Source: Paenibacillus tyrphae (lineage in GTDB: Bacteria; Bacillota; Bacilli; Paenibacillales; NBRC-103111). Taken from it: a stretch of 64,000 nucleotides of DNA. The position numbers and the translations under genes were made by a program. A model generated the notes under the pieces. It was not told the DNA's origin and searched no databases. It saw nothing but the letters and a program-made list of their open reading frames with translations. Below, in pieces: positions 8,799-17,198 of the stretch. Positions within the stretch are counted from its first letter, which is position 1. Every line of letters starts with the position of its first letter. The DNA is taken from assembly GCF_000722545.1 (NCBI RefSeq), contig NZ_JNVM01000033.1, positions 62,001 to 126,000 of the forward strand. Direction: 5' to 3'.

Positions 8799-10505
8799 CT
8801 ATTCGAGCGCATCGGCGTGCAGAATCGTAACGGAGGCGCTGCTGACCGTCTCCTGTGGCATGATAGGAGGCTCGGCAGCCAGATGGGCGCTTTCAATGCC
8901 TAGGGCGTGATGAAGCAGCTCCTCCACCGAGTCGACCGGAATGACTTCCAGTCCGTTAAGCCCCGCAAAAACTTCCTGCCAGTTTTCCTTCGGAATGATG
9001 ACTTTGGTCGCTCCGGCTTGAAAAGCAGCCTCGACTTTGGCGATAACGCCTCCTACCGGCTTTACCTTGCCGTGAATGCTGATTTCGCCCGTCATCGCCA
9101 GATGGTTGTCGACCGGAATCCGTTTGATGGCGGAAGCAATCGCCACGGCCATCGATACGCCGGCCGACGGTCCGTCAATCGGAATGCCGCCCGGAAAATT
9201 GATATGCATATCGTAATCGTAAGGCTGCATACCGAGCCGTCGCAAGACGGTAAGCACGTTCTCGACGGAGCCGCGCGCCATGCTTTTGCGACGCAGCGTC
9301 CGCGACCCGCCGCCCATCTCTTCCTCATCCACGACACCGGTAATCGTAAACTGGCCTGTACCCGACTGCACCGCCGGAATGGCGCTCACTTCAATGTCAA
9401 GCAGCATTCCGAGATTCGGTCCGTATACGGCCAATCCGTTAACCAGCCCGATTTCCGGACGCTGGGGAACTTTTTTCTCCGGCCTAGGCGGAATTTGCGA
9501 GCTGTTGACAACCCATTCGATGTCGGCGGCCGACAGCTCTCTCCGCTGATCGGTCAGCGCCATCCCTGCCGCCAGCTGAATAATATTTACAGCTTCGCGC
9601 CCGTTGGTCGCATATTTCTTAACGACCTCAATAGCGGAAGGACAATCAGGAAATCCGATTTTTTTCAGCGCTTTGGCGGCAATCGAGCCGACTTCTTCCG
9701 GCAGCAGCGGGCGGAAATAAATTTCCATACAGCGCGAGCGGATCGCCGGAGGCAGCTCCTGCGGGTTGCGCGTCGTTGCCCCGACGAGCCGAAAATCCGC
9801 AGGCAGGCCGTTCTGGAACACATCGTGAATATAACTCGGCACATTCGTGTCTTCGGAATTGTAATACGCGCTTTCCAAAAATACTTTGCGGTCTTCAAGC
9901 ACCTTTAATAATTTATTCATCTGATGCGGATGCAATTCACCGATCTCGTCAATGAACAAAATCCCGCCGTGCGCCTTCGTTACTGCCCCGGGTTTGGGCT
10001 GCGGAATGCCGGCAACTCCCATGGCTCCTGCTCCTTGATAAATCGGATCGTGAACCGAACCGATTAACGGATCGGCAATGCCCCGCTCATCAAACCGCGC
10101 CGTCGTCGCATCAATCTCGGTAAATTTGGCGTCCGGACGAAACGGCGATTCCGGATTTTTCTTCGCTTCCTCCAACACGACGCGGGCCGCGGCCGTCTTG
10201 CCCACGCCGGGCGGGCCGTAGATGATCACATGCTGCGGATTGGCGCCGCACAGAGCCGCTTTCAGGGCACGCAGCCCTTCCTTTTGCCCGACGATGTCCT
10301 CCATGGAAGTCGGTCTTGTTTTTTCGGCTAACGGTTTATTTAAAGAGACGGATCGCAGCCTGCGCAGCTTCTCCAGCTCTTTCTTCGATTCCTTATCGAC
10401 GGCGGAACGGTTCGTCTGCTGATTGCGCAGCAAATTCCAAAAATACATACCGATTACGATGGCAAAAAACAACTGGATAACCATCAAAACCACGCTGATA
10501 TTCAA
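8799..10505 (-). CDS. lonB: ATP-dependent protease LonB
   Basis: This is the membrane-anchored Lon paralogue of sporulating Firmicutes, 568 residues. It has an N-terminal membrane helix (residues about 3-24, VVLMVIQLFFAIVIGMYFW), an AAA+ domain with Walker A GPPGVGKT and Walker B ILFIDEIGE, and a Lon protease domain with the catalytic serine in DGPSAG and the lysine segment GGVIAKVEAA. It lacks the large N-terminal LON domain, as expected. The start codon is TTG at 10505 with GGAGGG 7 nt upstream. In Bacillus, LonB is made in the forespore; no sigma-F promoter was identified here. It precedes lonA, as in B. subtilis. Confidence 0.96.
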   Translation of the reverse strand: MNISVVLMVIQLFFAIVIGMYFWNLLRNQQTNRSAVDKESKKELEKLRRLRSVSLNKPLAEKTRPTSMEDIVGQKEGLRALKAALCGANPQHVIIYGPPGVGKTAAARVVLEEAKKNPESPFRPDAKFTEIDATTARFDERGIADPLIGSVHDPIYQGAGAMGVAGIPQPKPGAVTKAHGGILFIDEIGELHPHQMNKLLKVLEDRKVFLESAYYNSEDTNVPSYIHDVFQNGLPADFRLVGATTRNPQELPPAIRSRCMEIYFRPLLPEEVGSIAAKALKKIGFPDCPSAIEVVKKYATNGREAVNIIQLAAGMALTDQRRELSAADIEWVVNSSQIPPRPEKKVPQRPEIGLVNGLAVYGPNLGMLLDIEVSAIPAVQSGTGQFTITGVVDEEEMGGGSRTLRRKSMARGSVENVLTVLRRLGMQPYDYDMHINFPGGIPIDGPSAGVSMAVAIASAIKRIPVDNHLAMTGEISIHGKVKPVGGVIAKVEAAFQAGATKVIIPKENWQEVFAGLNGLEVIPVDSVEELLHHALGIESAHLAAEPPIMPQETVSSASVTILHADALE

Positions 10506-10684
10506 TCTAATCCCTCCTGTTGCTCACGGCCGTCAGAACGGCCGCTACGGCATTCATATAATTGGTAGTATTGCCCTGTCATGGTAGCATTAATCGCTGC
10601 ACTTTAAGAAACTTTTTGGGGAATGCTAAATCCATGTATACGAAGTAAGCTGCGGACGATTTTATTCGAAAGGAGGGGCAGCGG

Positions 10685-11425
10685 ATGCCGTGGCCGAATC
10701 TATGGAATCGGGCGATGAAACTTGCCGTTGCCGCAATGCTGGCGCTGACCGTTCTGACTTTCCAAGCCGGACATGCGGAAGCGGCGGTGCCTGAATCCTG
10801 GTACTTGCCGGAGCTGAAATCTGCCAATCCCGCCATCTCGAGCGTCGACGTCTTAATCGACGTAGGTCACGGCGGAATCGACGGAGGCACCTCGTACGGT
10901 GACTTGCTGGAAAAAGATATCAACTTGACGATCGCCAAAAAAACGTACGAAACTTTGCGCAGAAAAGGGTACGTCGTCTTGATGAACCGGATGGACGATT
11001 ACGCGCTAAGCGGAGAAAATTTATGGTTAAAAAGCCGTTCGAGACATATCAAGGACTTGGCCCAGCGCAGCCATCTGTGCAATGAGATCAAGCCGAAAAT
11101 AATGATCAGTCTGCACGTCAATTCTGGCCGTAATTCCTCTAAACGAGGCGCGATCCTCATTCATCAGGCGAAACCGCAAAGCGAGCAGCTCGCAAAAGCC
11201 GTGCAAGCAACGCTGAACGCGCTATACGGTACGGACGACAAGCCTGTGCCGGGCCGTACGTTTTATTTGTTGAAGTATTCGAAGGCGCCTACGGTTATCG
11301 TCGAAATGGGGTTTATTACGAATGCCGAAGACCGCCGGATGCTAACCGAAGTCCAGTCCCAGCAGCGAATTGCGGACGCAATCGCTGCAGGCGTCGAGCA
11401 GTACTTGCAGCAGCAAAAAAAGTAA
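10685..11425 (+). CDS. N-acetylmuramoyl-L-alanine amidase (CwlD-like, Amidase_3)
   Basis: This zinc amidase cleaves the amide between MurNAc and the peptide stem. The product is 246 residues with a signal peptide (residues about 8-35, ending HAEAA). The Amidase_3 fold supplies the zinc ligands His in DVGHGG, Glu in LLEKDIN and His in SLHVNS, and the catalytic Glu in VEMGF. Length and layout resemble CwlD, which makes muramic-delta-lactam in the spore cortex, so a sporulation role is likely but inferred. AAAGGAGGGG precedes ATG 10685. The gene is divergent from lonB and convergent with the deacetylase gene; in Bacillus CwlD works with the deacetylase PdaA, so the neighbouring deacetylase is noteworthy, though of a different family. 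Confidence 0.88.
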   Translation: MPWPNLWNRAMKLAVAAMLALTVLTFQAGHAEAAVPESWYLPELKSANPAISSVDVLIDVGHGGIDGGTSYGDLLEKDINLTIAKKTYETLRRKGYVVLMNRMDDYALSGENLWLKSRSRHIKDLAQRSHLCNEIKPKIMISLHVNSGRNSSKRGAILIHQAKPQSEQLAKAVQATLNALYGTDDKPVPGRTFYLLKYSKAPTVIVEMGFITNAEDRRMLTEVQSQQRIADAIAAGVEQYLQQQKK

Positions 11426-11479
11426 AAGACCGCGTTGGCAAGCCGTTTCACGGCAGGTGCGCGGTCTTTTACTTTTTTT
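11414..11479. terminator. Bidirectional terminator
   Basis: A perfect long stem (AAAAAAGTAAAAGACCGCG against CGCGGTCTTTTACTTTTTT) with A and T runs on the two sides. It serves both the amidase gene and the convergent deacetylase gene. Confidence 0.9.
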
Positions 11480-11491
11480 GCATTGAGACTG

Positions 11492-12268
11492 TTATTTCAT
11501 CAATTGCGATGCCGGTACGAAATGTCCGCCAAGCTGCTGCAGGGTCGGAATCGATTGTTTTAAAATTTCGGAGGTATGCTTCCCCGGCGGACCGACATGA
11601 CCGATGACAATCGTGCTGTCATTTTCGCGGACGAGTTTCTGCAGCTTTACCGCCTGCTTGAGTATATGGCTCCGGGTGTAAGTATCATCCATGAACAAAT
11701 TATTTTCCGCCGTGCGTACGCCAATTTCTTTCGCCAGCTTACCGATAACGCTCTTGTCGGTCGTCCGGCTGTCCAAAAAATACAAGTTGCGCTCTTTGCA
11801 TACGGTCAGCACAATTCGCATGACCCGTTCGTCGGACGTCGCCTTCGATCCCATGTGATTATTGATGCCTACTGCATGTGGCACATCCTCAATGGCGGCA
11901 ATGACTCTTCGCCGGACTTCATCGTCGGGAAGTCTCGTGGTTATCGCACCGGGACCAAGCCATTCCGGTTTTCCGTTCCGCGGCTCCATCGGCAGGTGTA
12001 CGATGACCTCCTTGCCAAGCTTATGCGCCCATTCCGCATCGCGCTTCGTTGTCGGCAGAAAAGGCATGACCGCCGCAACAAACGGAATCGGCAGCTCCAT
12101 CATTTGTTCAGTTCCCGCTTGGCCGTTGCCGAAATCATCGATGACGATGGCGATTTGCTTCGTTCCTGCCGCCGGGTCGATGGCTGTGTACTGCCCGGCT
12201 GCGGTGGCCGGAATGATGAGGCATAGACAAAGCCATCCTGTGACGGATGCCCACCATTTCCTTCTCAT
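11492..12268 (-). CDS. Divergent polysaccharide deacetylase family protein (YibQ/DUF610 type)
   Basis: The product is 258 residues with a signal peptide (WASVTGWLCLCLIIPATAAG). Its domain starts with IAIVIDDFGN, carrying the paired aspartates of the family, followed by HLPMEP, NNHMGS and FLDSRTTDKS. These are the marks of the divergent polysaccharide deacetylase group (DUF610), related to the NodB fold. Metal-dependent removal of an acyl group from an extracellular glycan is the likely reaction; the substrate is unknown. ATG 12268 is preceded by AAGGAGGTG. A GTG three codons earlier lies inside that ribosome site and is unlikely. It shares a terminator with the amidase gene. Confidence 0.85.
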   Translation of the reverse strand: MRRKWWASVTGWLCLCLIIPATAAGQYTAIDPAAGTKQIAIVIDDFGNGQAGTEQMMELPIPFVAAVMPFLPTTKRDAEWAHKLGKEVIVHLPMEPRNGKPEWLGPGAITTRLPDDEVRRRVIAAIEDVPHAVGINNHMGSKATSDERVMRIVLTVCKERNLYFLDSRTTDKSVIGKLAKEIGVRTAENNLFMDDTYTRSHILKQAVKLQKLVRENDSTIVIGHVGPPGKHTSEILKQSIPTLQQLGGHFVPASQLMK

Positions 12269-12396
12269 GGACCGCACCTCCTTATCCGTAATTTCCTAAT
12301 CTCATTGTTTGCAGTACGCCGCAAACCTATACGAAGGATTTCTAATTTTGGATTTAGACTCCTTTTTAGTAAATTATTCTATTTTAATTATTTATC

Positions 12397-12409
12397 TACT
12401 ATAATAGTA
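12397..12409. promoter_or_regulatory. 13-bp palindrome overlapping a -10-like TATAAT ahead of the P450
   Basis: TACTAT-A-ATAGTA is a perfect palindrome and includes a TATAAT. It lies 53 nt upstream of the P450 start in a very AT-rich stretch. It could be an operator or simply a symmetrical -10; no convincing -35 box was found. Confidence 0.35.
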
Positions 12410-12461
12410 ATATCGACCAAATTATTGTTGATGCGAGTCTATTAAAGGAAGGATGATACGA

Positions 12462-13673
12462 ATGGAGTCTGCCAAAGAGTTATCGAAAGCTATAGCCCCC
12501 GTCAAGGAATTGTCTGCAAAAGAAACGCAAATCGATCCTTTTCCGTTTTTTCGCCGATGCCGCGAGTCCACTCCCGTACGTTACGATACCCAGAGGGAAT
12601 GCTGGGATATTTTTCGTTATGATGATGTGTACAACGTGCTCAAAGATCACACTACATTCTCTTCGGTAAGACCGATTAAAGGCCCTGTCCTGCTTGGAAG
12701 CATCATAGGGATGGACCCGCCCAAGCATATGCAGATGCGTAGCATCGTGAGCAAAGCGTTTACCCCGAAATCGATCGAGGAATTAGGTCCGCGCATTGCA
12801 TCCATTACCGAAGAATTATTGAGCGTGGTTGCAAATGAAGTCACGATGGATTTGGTTCACGATCTGGCCGTTCCCCTGCCCGTCATCGTCATTGCCGAGC
12901 TGCTGGGGGTCCCGGCACAAGACCGCCAGCTTTTCAAAGAATGGTCGGATTCGATAGTTAAAGGGCCGGAATCCGGGGATAAAGAAGACATGCACCGGCT
13001 TTATCTGGAAAGAGAGAAAACCCGGCGCGAATTGGACGACTATTTTCTGAAAGTCATTGCGGAGCGCCGAAATCGTCCGGAGGATGATCTGGTTACAAAA
13101 TTGGTGGAAGCCGAAGTGAACGGCGAGCGCTTAAACGATATGGAAATTGTAGAGTTTTGCATTTTGCTGCTTGCCGCCGGCAACGAGACGACGACCAATC
13201 TGATTACCAATTCGGTACGAAGACTGGCCGAGAACCCGGCCCTGCAGGCAACACTCCACGATCAACCGGCTTTGATCGAGAGCTTTATCGAAGAAGTTCT
13301 AAGGTACTATCCGCCGGTTCTATCTCTAAGCCGTTATGCGACCAAAGACGTTCAAATCGGAAACGTCGAAATCCGGAAAGGTGAACTCATTATTCCCTGG
13401 ATCGGTTCAGCCAATCGGGACGAAAACAAGTTTCCCGCTGCCGATCAGTTTATCGAGGACCGGACGCCCAATCCGCACATGTCCTTCGGCTTCGGCAATC
13501 ATTTTTGTTTGGGAGCACCTTTGGCCCGGTTGGAAGCTAAAATAGCGCTTCGCATCATCTCGAATCGAATGACGAATATCCGCTTTGCGGATCATTTCGA
13601 ATTTAAACCGATCCGCAGTCCTTTTGTCTATGGTGTGGAGGAGCTTCCGATACTTTTCGATACCAACCTTTAA
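12462..13673 (+). CDS. Cytochrome P450
   Basis: This soluble class I-type P450 has 403 residues. The I-helix oxygen-activating motif is AGNETTT, the K-helix ExxR is in EEVLRYYPP, and the haem-thiolate loop is FGFGNHFCLGAPLAR with the proximal Cys. It looks like the CYP107/CYP109 group that hydroxylates fatty acids, steroids or polyketides; the substrate cannot be told from sequence. ATG 12462 has AAGGAAGG at 9 nt; an ATG at 12453 directly abuts that site and is rejected. No ferredoxin or reductase gene lies nearby, so it must use redox partners encoded elsewhere. It stands alone between a deacetylase gene and ispG. Confidence 0.95.
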   Translation: MESAKELSKAIAPVKELSAKETQIDPFPFFRRCRESTPVRYDTQRECWDIFRYDDVYNVLKDHTTFSSVRPIKGPVLLGSIIGMDPPKHMQMRSIVSKAFTPKSIEELGPRIASITEELLSVVANEVTMDLVHDLAVPLPVIVIAELLGVPAQDRQLFKEWSDSIVKGPESGDKEDMHRLYLEREKTRRELDDYFLKVIAERRNRPEDDLVTKLVEAEVNGERLNDMEIVEFCILLLAAGNETTTNLITNSVRRLAENPALQATLHDQPALIESFIEEVLRYYPPVLSLSRYATKDVQIGNVEIRKGELIIPWIGSANRDENKFPAADQFIEDRTPNPHMSFGFGNHFCLGAPLARLEAKIALRIISNRMTNIRFADHFEFKPIRSPFVYGVEELPILFDTNL

Positions 13674-13681
13674 ACAAATAG

Positions 13682-13752
13682 AAATACACCCGCCAATGCC
13701 GGGCGGAAAGCCGTAACTCGCTTCCCTCCGCCTGCAATGTGCGGGTGTATTT
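13682..13752. terminator. Bidirectional terminator
   Basis: AAATACACCCGC pairs perfectly with GCGGGTGTATTT, between the convergent P450 and ispG genes. A second GCCGGGCGG hairpin lies inside the loop. Confidence 0.8.
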
Positions 13753-13765
13753 ATGATGTGCTCTA

Positions 13766-14875
13766 TTAAATCGCTGCGTGATGCTTTCTTCCGGGAATTT
13801 CGCCCGTACGCTCGAAATGCTCGACGATGATGTCGATTTCCTTCTTCAGCTCGGACAGCAGCTCAGCTTCCGGAACTTTGCGGATCATCTCGCCGTAGCG
13901 GAACAATAAGCCTTCGCCGCGGGCTCCGGCAATACCGATATCGGCTTCTCTAGCTTCGCCCGGGCCGTTCACCGCGCAGCCGAGGACGGACACTTTAATC
14001 GGCACCTTCAGCTTGGAGATATACTCTTCCACCTCATTCGCGATAGAAAACAGATCGATATCCAATCGGCCGCAGGTCGGGCAAGATACCAACGTGGCGG
14101 CATTCGTGATCAATCCGAACGACTTCAGCAGCTCGCGGCATACTTTGACTTCCTCAACCGGATCCGCGCTGAGCGAAATCCGGATCGTCGAACCGAGCCC
14201 CATACTTAGCAGCGCGCCCAAGCCTGCCGCGCTTTTCACCGTGCCGGAGAACAGCGTCCCGGCCTCCGTAATGCCAAGGTGCAGCGGGTAGCGGAAGGCT
14301 GCGGCAGCTTTCGTATAAGCGGCAATCGCCATCGGGACGTCGGATGCCTTCAGCGAGACGATGATGTCTCGAAAATCGAGCTCTTCGAGAATGTTGATAT
14401 GGTACAAGGCGCTTTCGACCATCGCTTCCGGCGTCGGGTAGCCGTACTTTTCCAGCAAATGGTTCTCAAGCGAACCGGCGTTGACGCCGATGCGGATCGG
14501 AATCCCCCGCTCCTTGCAGGCCTTGACGACGGCTTCCACCTTCTCGCGGCGGCCGATGTTCCCCGGATTGATTCTTACTTTGTCAATCCCGTTCTCAATG
14601 GCCTGCAAAGCGAGCCGGTAATCAAAATGAATATCAGCCACAAGCGGGATGGAGATCTGCTTCTTGATCTCTTTGATCGCTTCCGCCGCTTCCTTATTGT
14701 TGACCGTAACGCGGACGATCTGGCATCCCACTTCTTCCAGCCGGTGAATCTCGGCCACTGTAGCCTTTACATCCGCTGTCTTGGTCGTACACATGCTCTG
14801 GATGATCACGTCATTGCTGCCGCCGATGGTTAGATTGCCGACTTTAACCGGAACCGTTTCCGTTCTATGGAACAT
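13766..14875 (-). CDS. ispG: 4-hydroxy-3-methylbut-2-enyl diphosphate synthase (IspG/GcpE)
   Basis: This enzyme turns MEcPP into HMBPP in the non-mevalonate isoprenoid pathway, using a [4Fe-4S] cluster. The TIM-barrel part carries IQSMCTTKTADV and INPGNIG; the cluster ligands are the cysteines of SCPTCGR and of LGCAVNGPGEA plus a downstream Glu. The product has 369 residues, close to the bacterial norm. ATG 14875 gives the family-like start MFHRTETVPVKVG; a TTG at 14902 has GGAGG only 4 nt away and would add nine residues, so the start is not certain. It lies downstream of clpX in the same direction with a 100-nt gap. Confidence 0.95.
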   Translation of the reverse strand: MFHRTETVPVKVGNLTIGGSNDVIIQSMCTTKTADVKATVAEIHRLEEVGCQIVRVTVNNKEAAEAIKEIKKQISIPLVADIHFDYRLALQAIENGIDKVRINPGNIGRREKVEAVVKACKERGIPIRIGVNAGSLENHLLEKYGYPTPEAMVESALYHINILEELDFRDIIVSLKASDVPMAIAAYTKAAAAFRYPLHLGITEAGTLFSGTVKSAAGLGALLSMGLGSTIRISLSADPVEEVKVCRELLKSFGLITNAATLVSCPTCGRLDIDLFSIANEVEEYISKLKVPIKVSVLGCAVNGPGEAREADIGIAGARGEGLLFRYGEMIRKVPEAELLSELKKEIDIIVEHFERTGEIPGRKHHAAI

Positions 14876-14976
14876 GTGTTTTCTTCTCTCCCATGATGCC
14901 AAACATCCTCCGCTCCGCGGGACGAATCATCGGTCCTGCAGATTGGAGGCGTTTAGTTTTTTTGTATATCCGGCGC

Positions 14977-16242
14977 TTACGCGCTTTCTTCTTTTTTCTT
15001 AATGGACTGGCCGTCCGCTGCGGTGATCTGAGGTATGATCTTCGCTTGTACGGCTTCCTTGGTGACGATGCACTTGGAGTTCTCCGTGCGGGATGGCGCC
15101 TCGTACATCACTTCCAGCATAATGCCTTCGATAATGGCGCGAAGCCCCCTCGCTCCGGTATTGCGCTTAATCGCTTCTTTCGCAATTTCCTCCAGCGCCT
15201 CCGGTTCGAACTCAAGGGACACGTTATCCATCTCCAGCATCTTCTGATACTGCTTGACAAGAGCGTTTTTAGGCTCGGTCAAAATACGGACGAGCGCTGC
15301 TTCGTCCAGCGGTTCTAGCGTCGAGATGACTGGCAGACGGCCCACGAATTCCGGAATCAAACCGAATTTCAACAGGTCTTCCGGAAGCACAAGGGACAAG
15401 TATTCGCCCGGCTTCAGATCGGCTTTATGACCGTCCGTGCCGAAGCCTATCACCTTTTTGCCGATCCGGCGCTTAATGATCTGCTCAAGCCCGTCGAACG
15501 CCCCGCCGCAAATGAACAGGATGTTCGTCGTATCGATTTGGATAAATTCCTGATGCGGATGCTTGCGTCCGCCTTGAGGCGGTACCGATGCAACCGTGCC
15601 TTCCAAAATTTTCAGAAGAGCTTGCTGCACGCCTTCGCCCGAAACGTCGCGGGTGATGGACGGATTCTCCGATTTGCGGGCCACTTTATCGATTTCGTCG
15701 ATATAAATAATGCCGCGCTCGGCTTTTTCCACATCGTAATCGGCCGCTTGAATGAGCTTCAGCAAAATGTTTTCGACGTCTTCCCCTACGTAGCCGGCTT
15801 CCGTCAAAGACGTTGCATCGGCGATCGCAAACGGAACGTTCAAAATTTTGGCTAATGTTTGGGCCAGCAGCGTTTTCCCGCTGCCTGTCGGACCGACAAG
15901 GACGATGTTCGACTTTTGCAGTTCGACATCTTCGAGCTTGCTTTGCTGCGAGTTGATCCGTTTGTAATGGTTGTATACGGCAACCGACAGCGATTTTTTG
16001 GCCTGTTCTTGCCCGATGACGTAGGAATCCAGAATCGCGCGGATTTCCTTCGGTTTCGGTACGTCTTTCAGGTCGAGCTCTTCCTCGTGACCCAATTCTT
16101 CCTCAACGATTTCCGTGCAAAGCTCGATGCACTCGTCGCATATATAAACGCCGGGCCCGGCAACCAGCTTGCGCACCTGCTCCTGGGATTTTCCGCAGAA
16201 CGAGCACTTGAGCTGGCCTTTTTCATCGTTAAATTTAAACAT
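14977..16242 (-). CDS. clpX: ATP-dependent Clp protease ATP-binding subunit ClpX
   Basis: This hexameric AAA+ unfoldase feeds substrates to ClpP. The 421 residues match the Bacillus protein. The N-terminal zinc-binding domain has two CxxC pairs (CSFCGK and CDECIELC), followed by Walker A GPTGSGKT, Walker B IIYIDEIDK, the pore segment and the IGF-type loop (KKVIGFGTDG) that docks on ClpP. It starts 15 nt after the clpP stop codon, so the two form one transcription unit. Confidence 0.97.
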   Translation of the reverse strand: MFKFNDEKGQLKCSFCGKSQEQVRKLVAGPGVYICDECIELCTEIVEEELGHEEELDLKDVPKPKEIRAILDSYVIGQEQAKKSLSVAVYNHYKRINSQQSKLEDVELQKSNIVLVGPTGSGKTLLAQTLAKILNVPFAIADATSLTEAGYVGEDVENILLKLIQAADYDVEKAERGIIYIDEIDKVARKSENPSITRDVSGEGVQQALLKILEGTVASVPPQGGRKHPHQEFIQIDTTNILFICGGAFDGLEQIIKRRIGKKVIGFGTDGHKADLKPGEYLSLVLPEDLLKFGLIPEFVGRLPVISTLEPLDEAALVRILTEPKNALVKQYQKMLEMDNVSLEFEPEALEEIAKEAIKRNTGARGLRAIIEGIMLEVMYEAPSRTENSKCIVTKEAVQAKIIPQITAADGQSIKKKEESA

Positions 16243-16257
16243 GGGATCACTCCTTTT

Positions 16258-16848
16258 CTAAGTCAGGTCACTGCGAGTGATAACCGCATCAATGAGACCG
16301 TACGCCTTTGCGTCTTCGGCGCTCATGAAATTGTCACGGTCTGTGTCGCGTTCGATTCTTTCGTAAGGCTGTCCCGTACGCTCCACATAGATTTGGTTTA
16401 ACTTCTGCTTCGTCTTGATAATCCAGTCGGCATGAATTTTAATATCCGATGCCTGCCCGCGGACGCCGCCCAGCGGCTGATGGATCATCACCTCGCTGTT
16501 CGGAAGCGCGAAGCGTTTGCCCTTGGCACCTGCCGTGAGCAGCAGGGAACCCATACTGGCGGCCATGCCGACGCAAATCGTCGAAACGTCCGGCTTGATG
16601 AATTGCATTGTATCATATATACCCATACCGGCCGTCACCGAACCGCCGGGGGAGTTAATGTACAAATGAATATCCTTCTCGGGATCTACCGCCGACAAGA
16701 AAAGCAACTGGGCAATAACCAGGTTGGCGACGTCGTCATCGATCGCACTGCCCAAAAAAATAATACGATCCTTCAGCAAACGCGAGTAAATATCGTAAGA
16801 GCGTTCGCCGCGGCCTTCCTGTTCCACAACCATAGGTACCAGAGTCAT
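16258..16848 (-). CDS. clpP: ATP-dependent Clp protease proteolytic subunit ClpP
   Basis: This is the tetradecameric serine peptidase of the Clp machine, 196 residues. The catalytic triad is visible: Ser in GMAASMGS (about residue 97), His in EVMIHQP (about 122) and an Asp in the DRDNFM region. The N-terminal propeptide is short, as usual. ATG 16848 is preceded by AAAGGGG. The gene has its own promoter (16905-16933) and is followed directly by clpX. In B. subtilis clpP and clpX are apart; here they are coupled. Confidence 0.97.
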   Translation of the reverse strand: MTLVPMVVEQEGRGERSYDIYSRLLKDRIIFLGSAIDDDVANLVIAQLLFLSAVDPEKDIHLYINSPGGSVTAGMGIYDTMQFIKPDVSTICVGMAASMGSLLLTAGAKGKRFALPNSEVMIHQPLGGVRGQASDIKIHADWIIKTKQKLNQIYVERTGQPYERIERDTDRDNFMSAEDAKAYGLIDAVITRSDLT

Positions 16849-16904
16849 CGTCCCAACCCCTTTACTTCATAAAATGAAAAACATTTTCGAGCCTTACTCA
16901 AAAC

Positions 16905-16933
16905 ATTGTAGCACGTTTAAAGACTAAAGTCAT
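16905..16933 (-). promoter_or_regulatory. Sigma-A-type promoter of clpP-clpX
   Basis: Read on the minus strand: ATGACT, 17 nt, TACAAT, about 57 nt upstream of the clpP start codon. No CtsR heptad repeat was recognised around it. Confidence 0.6.
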
Positions 16934-17006
16934 TTCCTGCCCGATACGAACAAACGTTGCGGCCGCTAACGCAAGTTTTGCCGGACAGGACAGCCTTGCC
17001 GCCGCC

Positions 17007-17094
17007 TATGTATTTCATTATGTACCGCATATGTATTGGTTCGTTTACTTCATATGTAACGCTTATTATGTTATGCTTATGTACTTCTTATGTG
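17007..17094. repeat. Cluster of TATGTA hexamers upstream of the clpP promoter
   Basis: TATGTA occurs at 17007, 17019, 17030, 17053 and 17078, with the variants TATGTT at 17067 and TATGTG at 17089. The 350-nt gap between clpP and tig (16849-17198) holds no gene; besides this cluster it carries the clpP promoter and the tig terminator. Confidence 0.5.
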
Positions 17095-17130
17095 CATGTT
17101 TCGTTAGAAACCGTCAAACGCGGTTTAAGG

Positions 17131-17170
17131 TAAAACAAAGGCACGCATGGATGTACACGTGCCTTTGCAT
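17131..17170 (-). terminator. Terminator of tig
   Basis: On the minus strand GCAAAGGCACG pairs with CGTGCCTTTG and is followed by TTTT. It lies about 30 nt past the tig stop codon. Confidence 0.8.
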
Positions 17171-17198
17171 GTATGTTCGCGTTTATACAATTTCCAAA

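Noticed and set aside
16849..17198. CtsR operator in front of clpP
   Set aside because: No heptad repeat of the GGTCAAA type is present on either strand.
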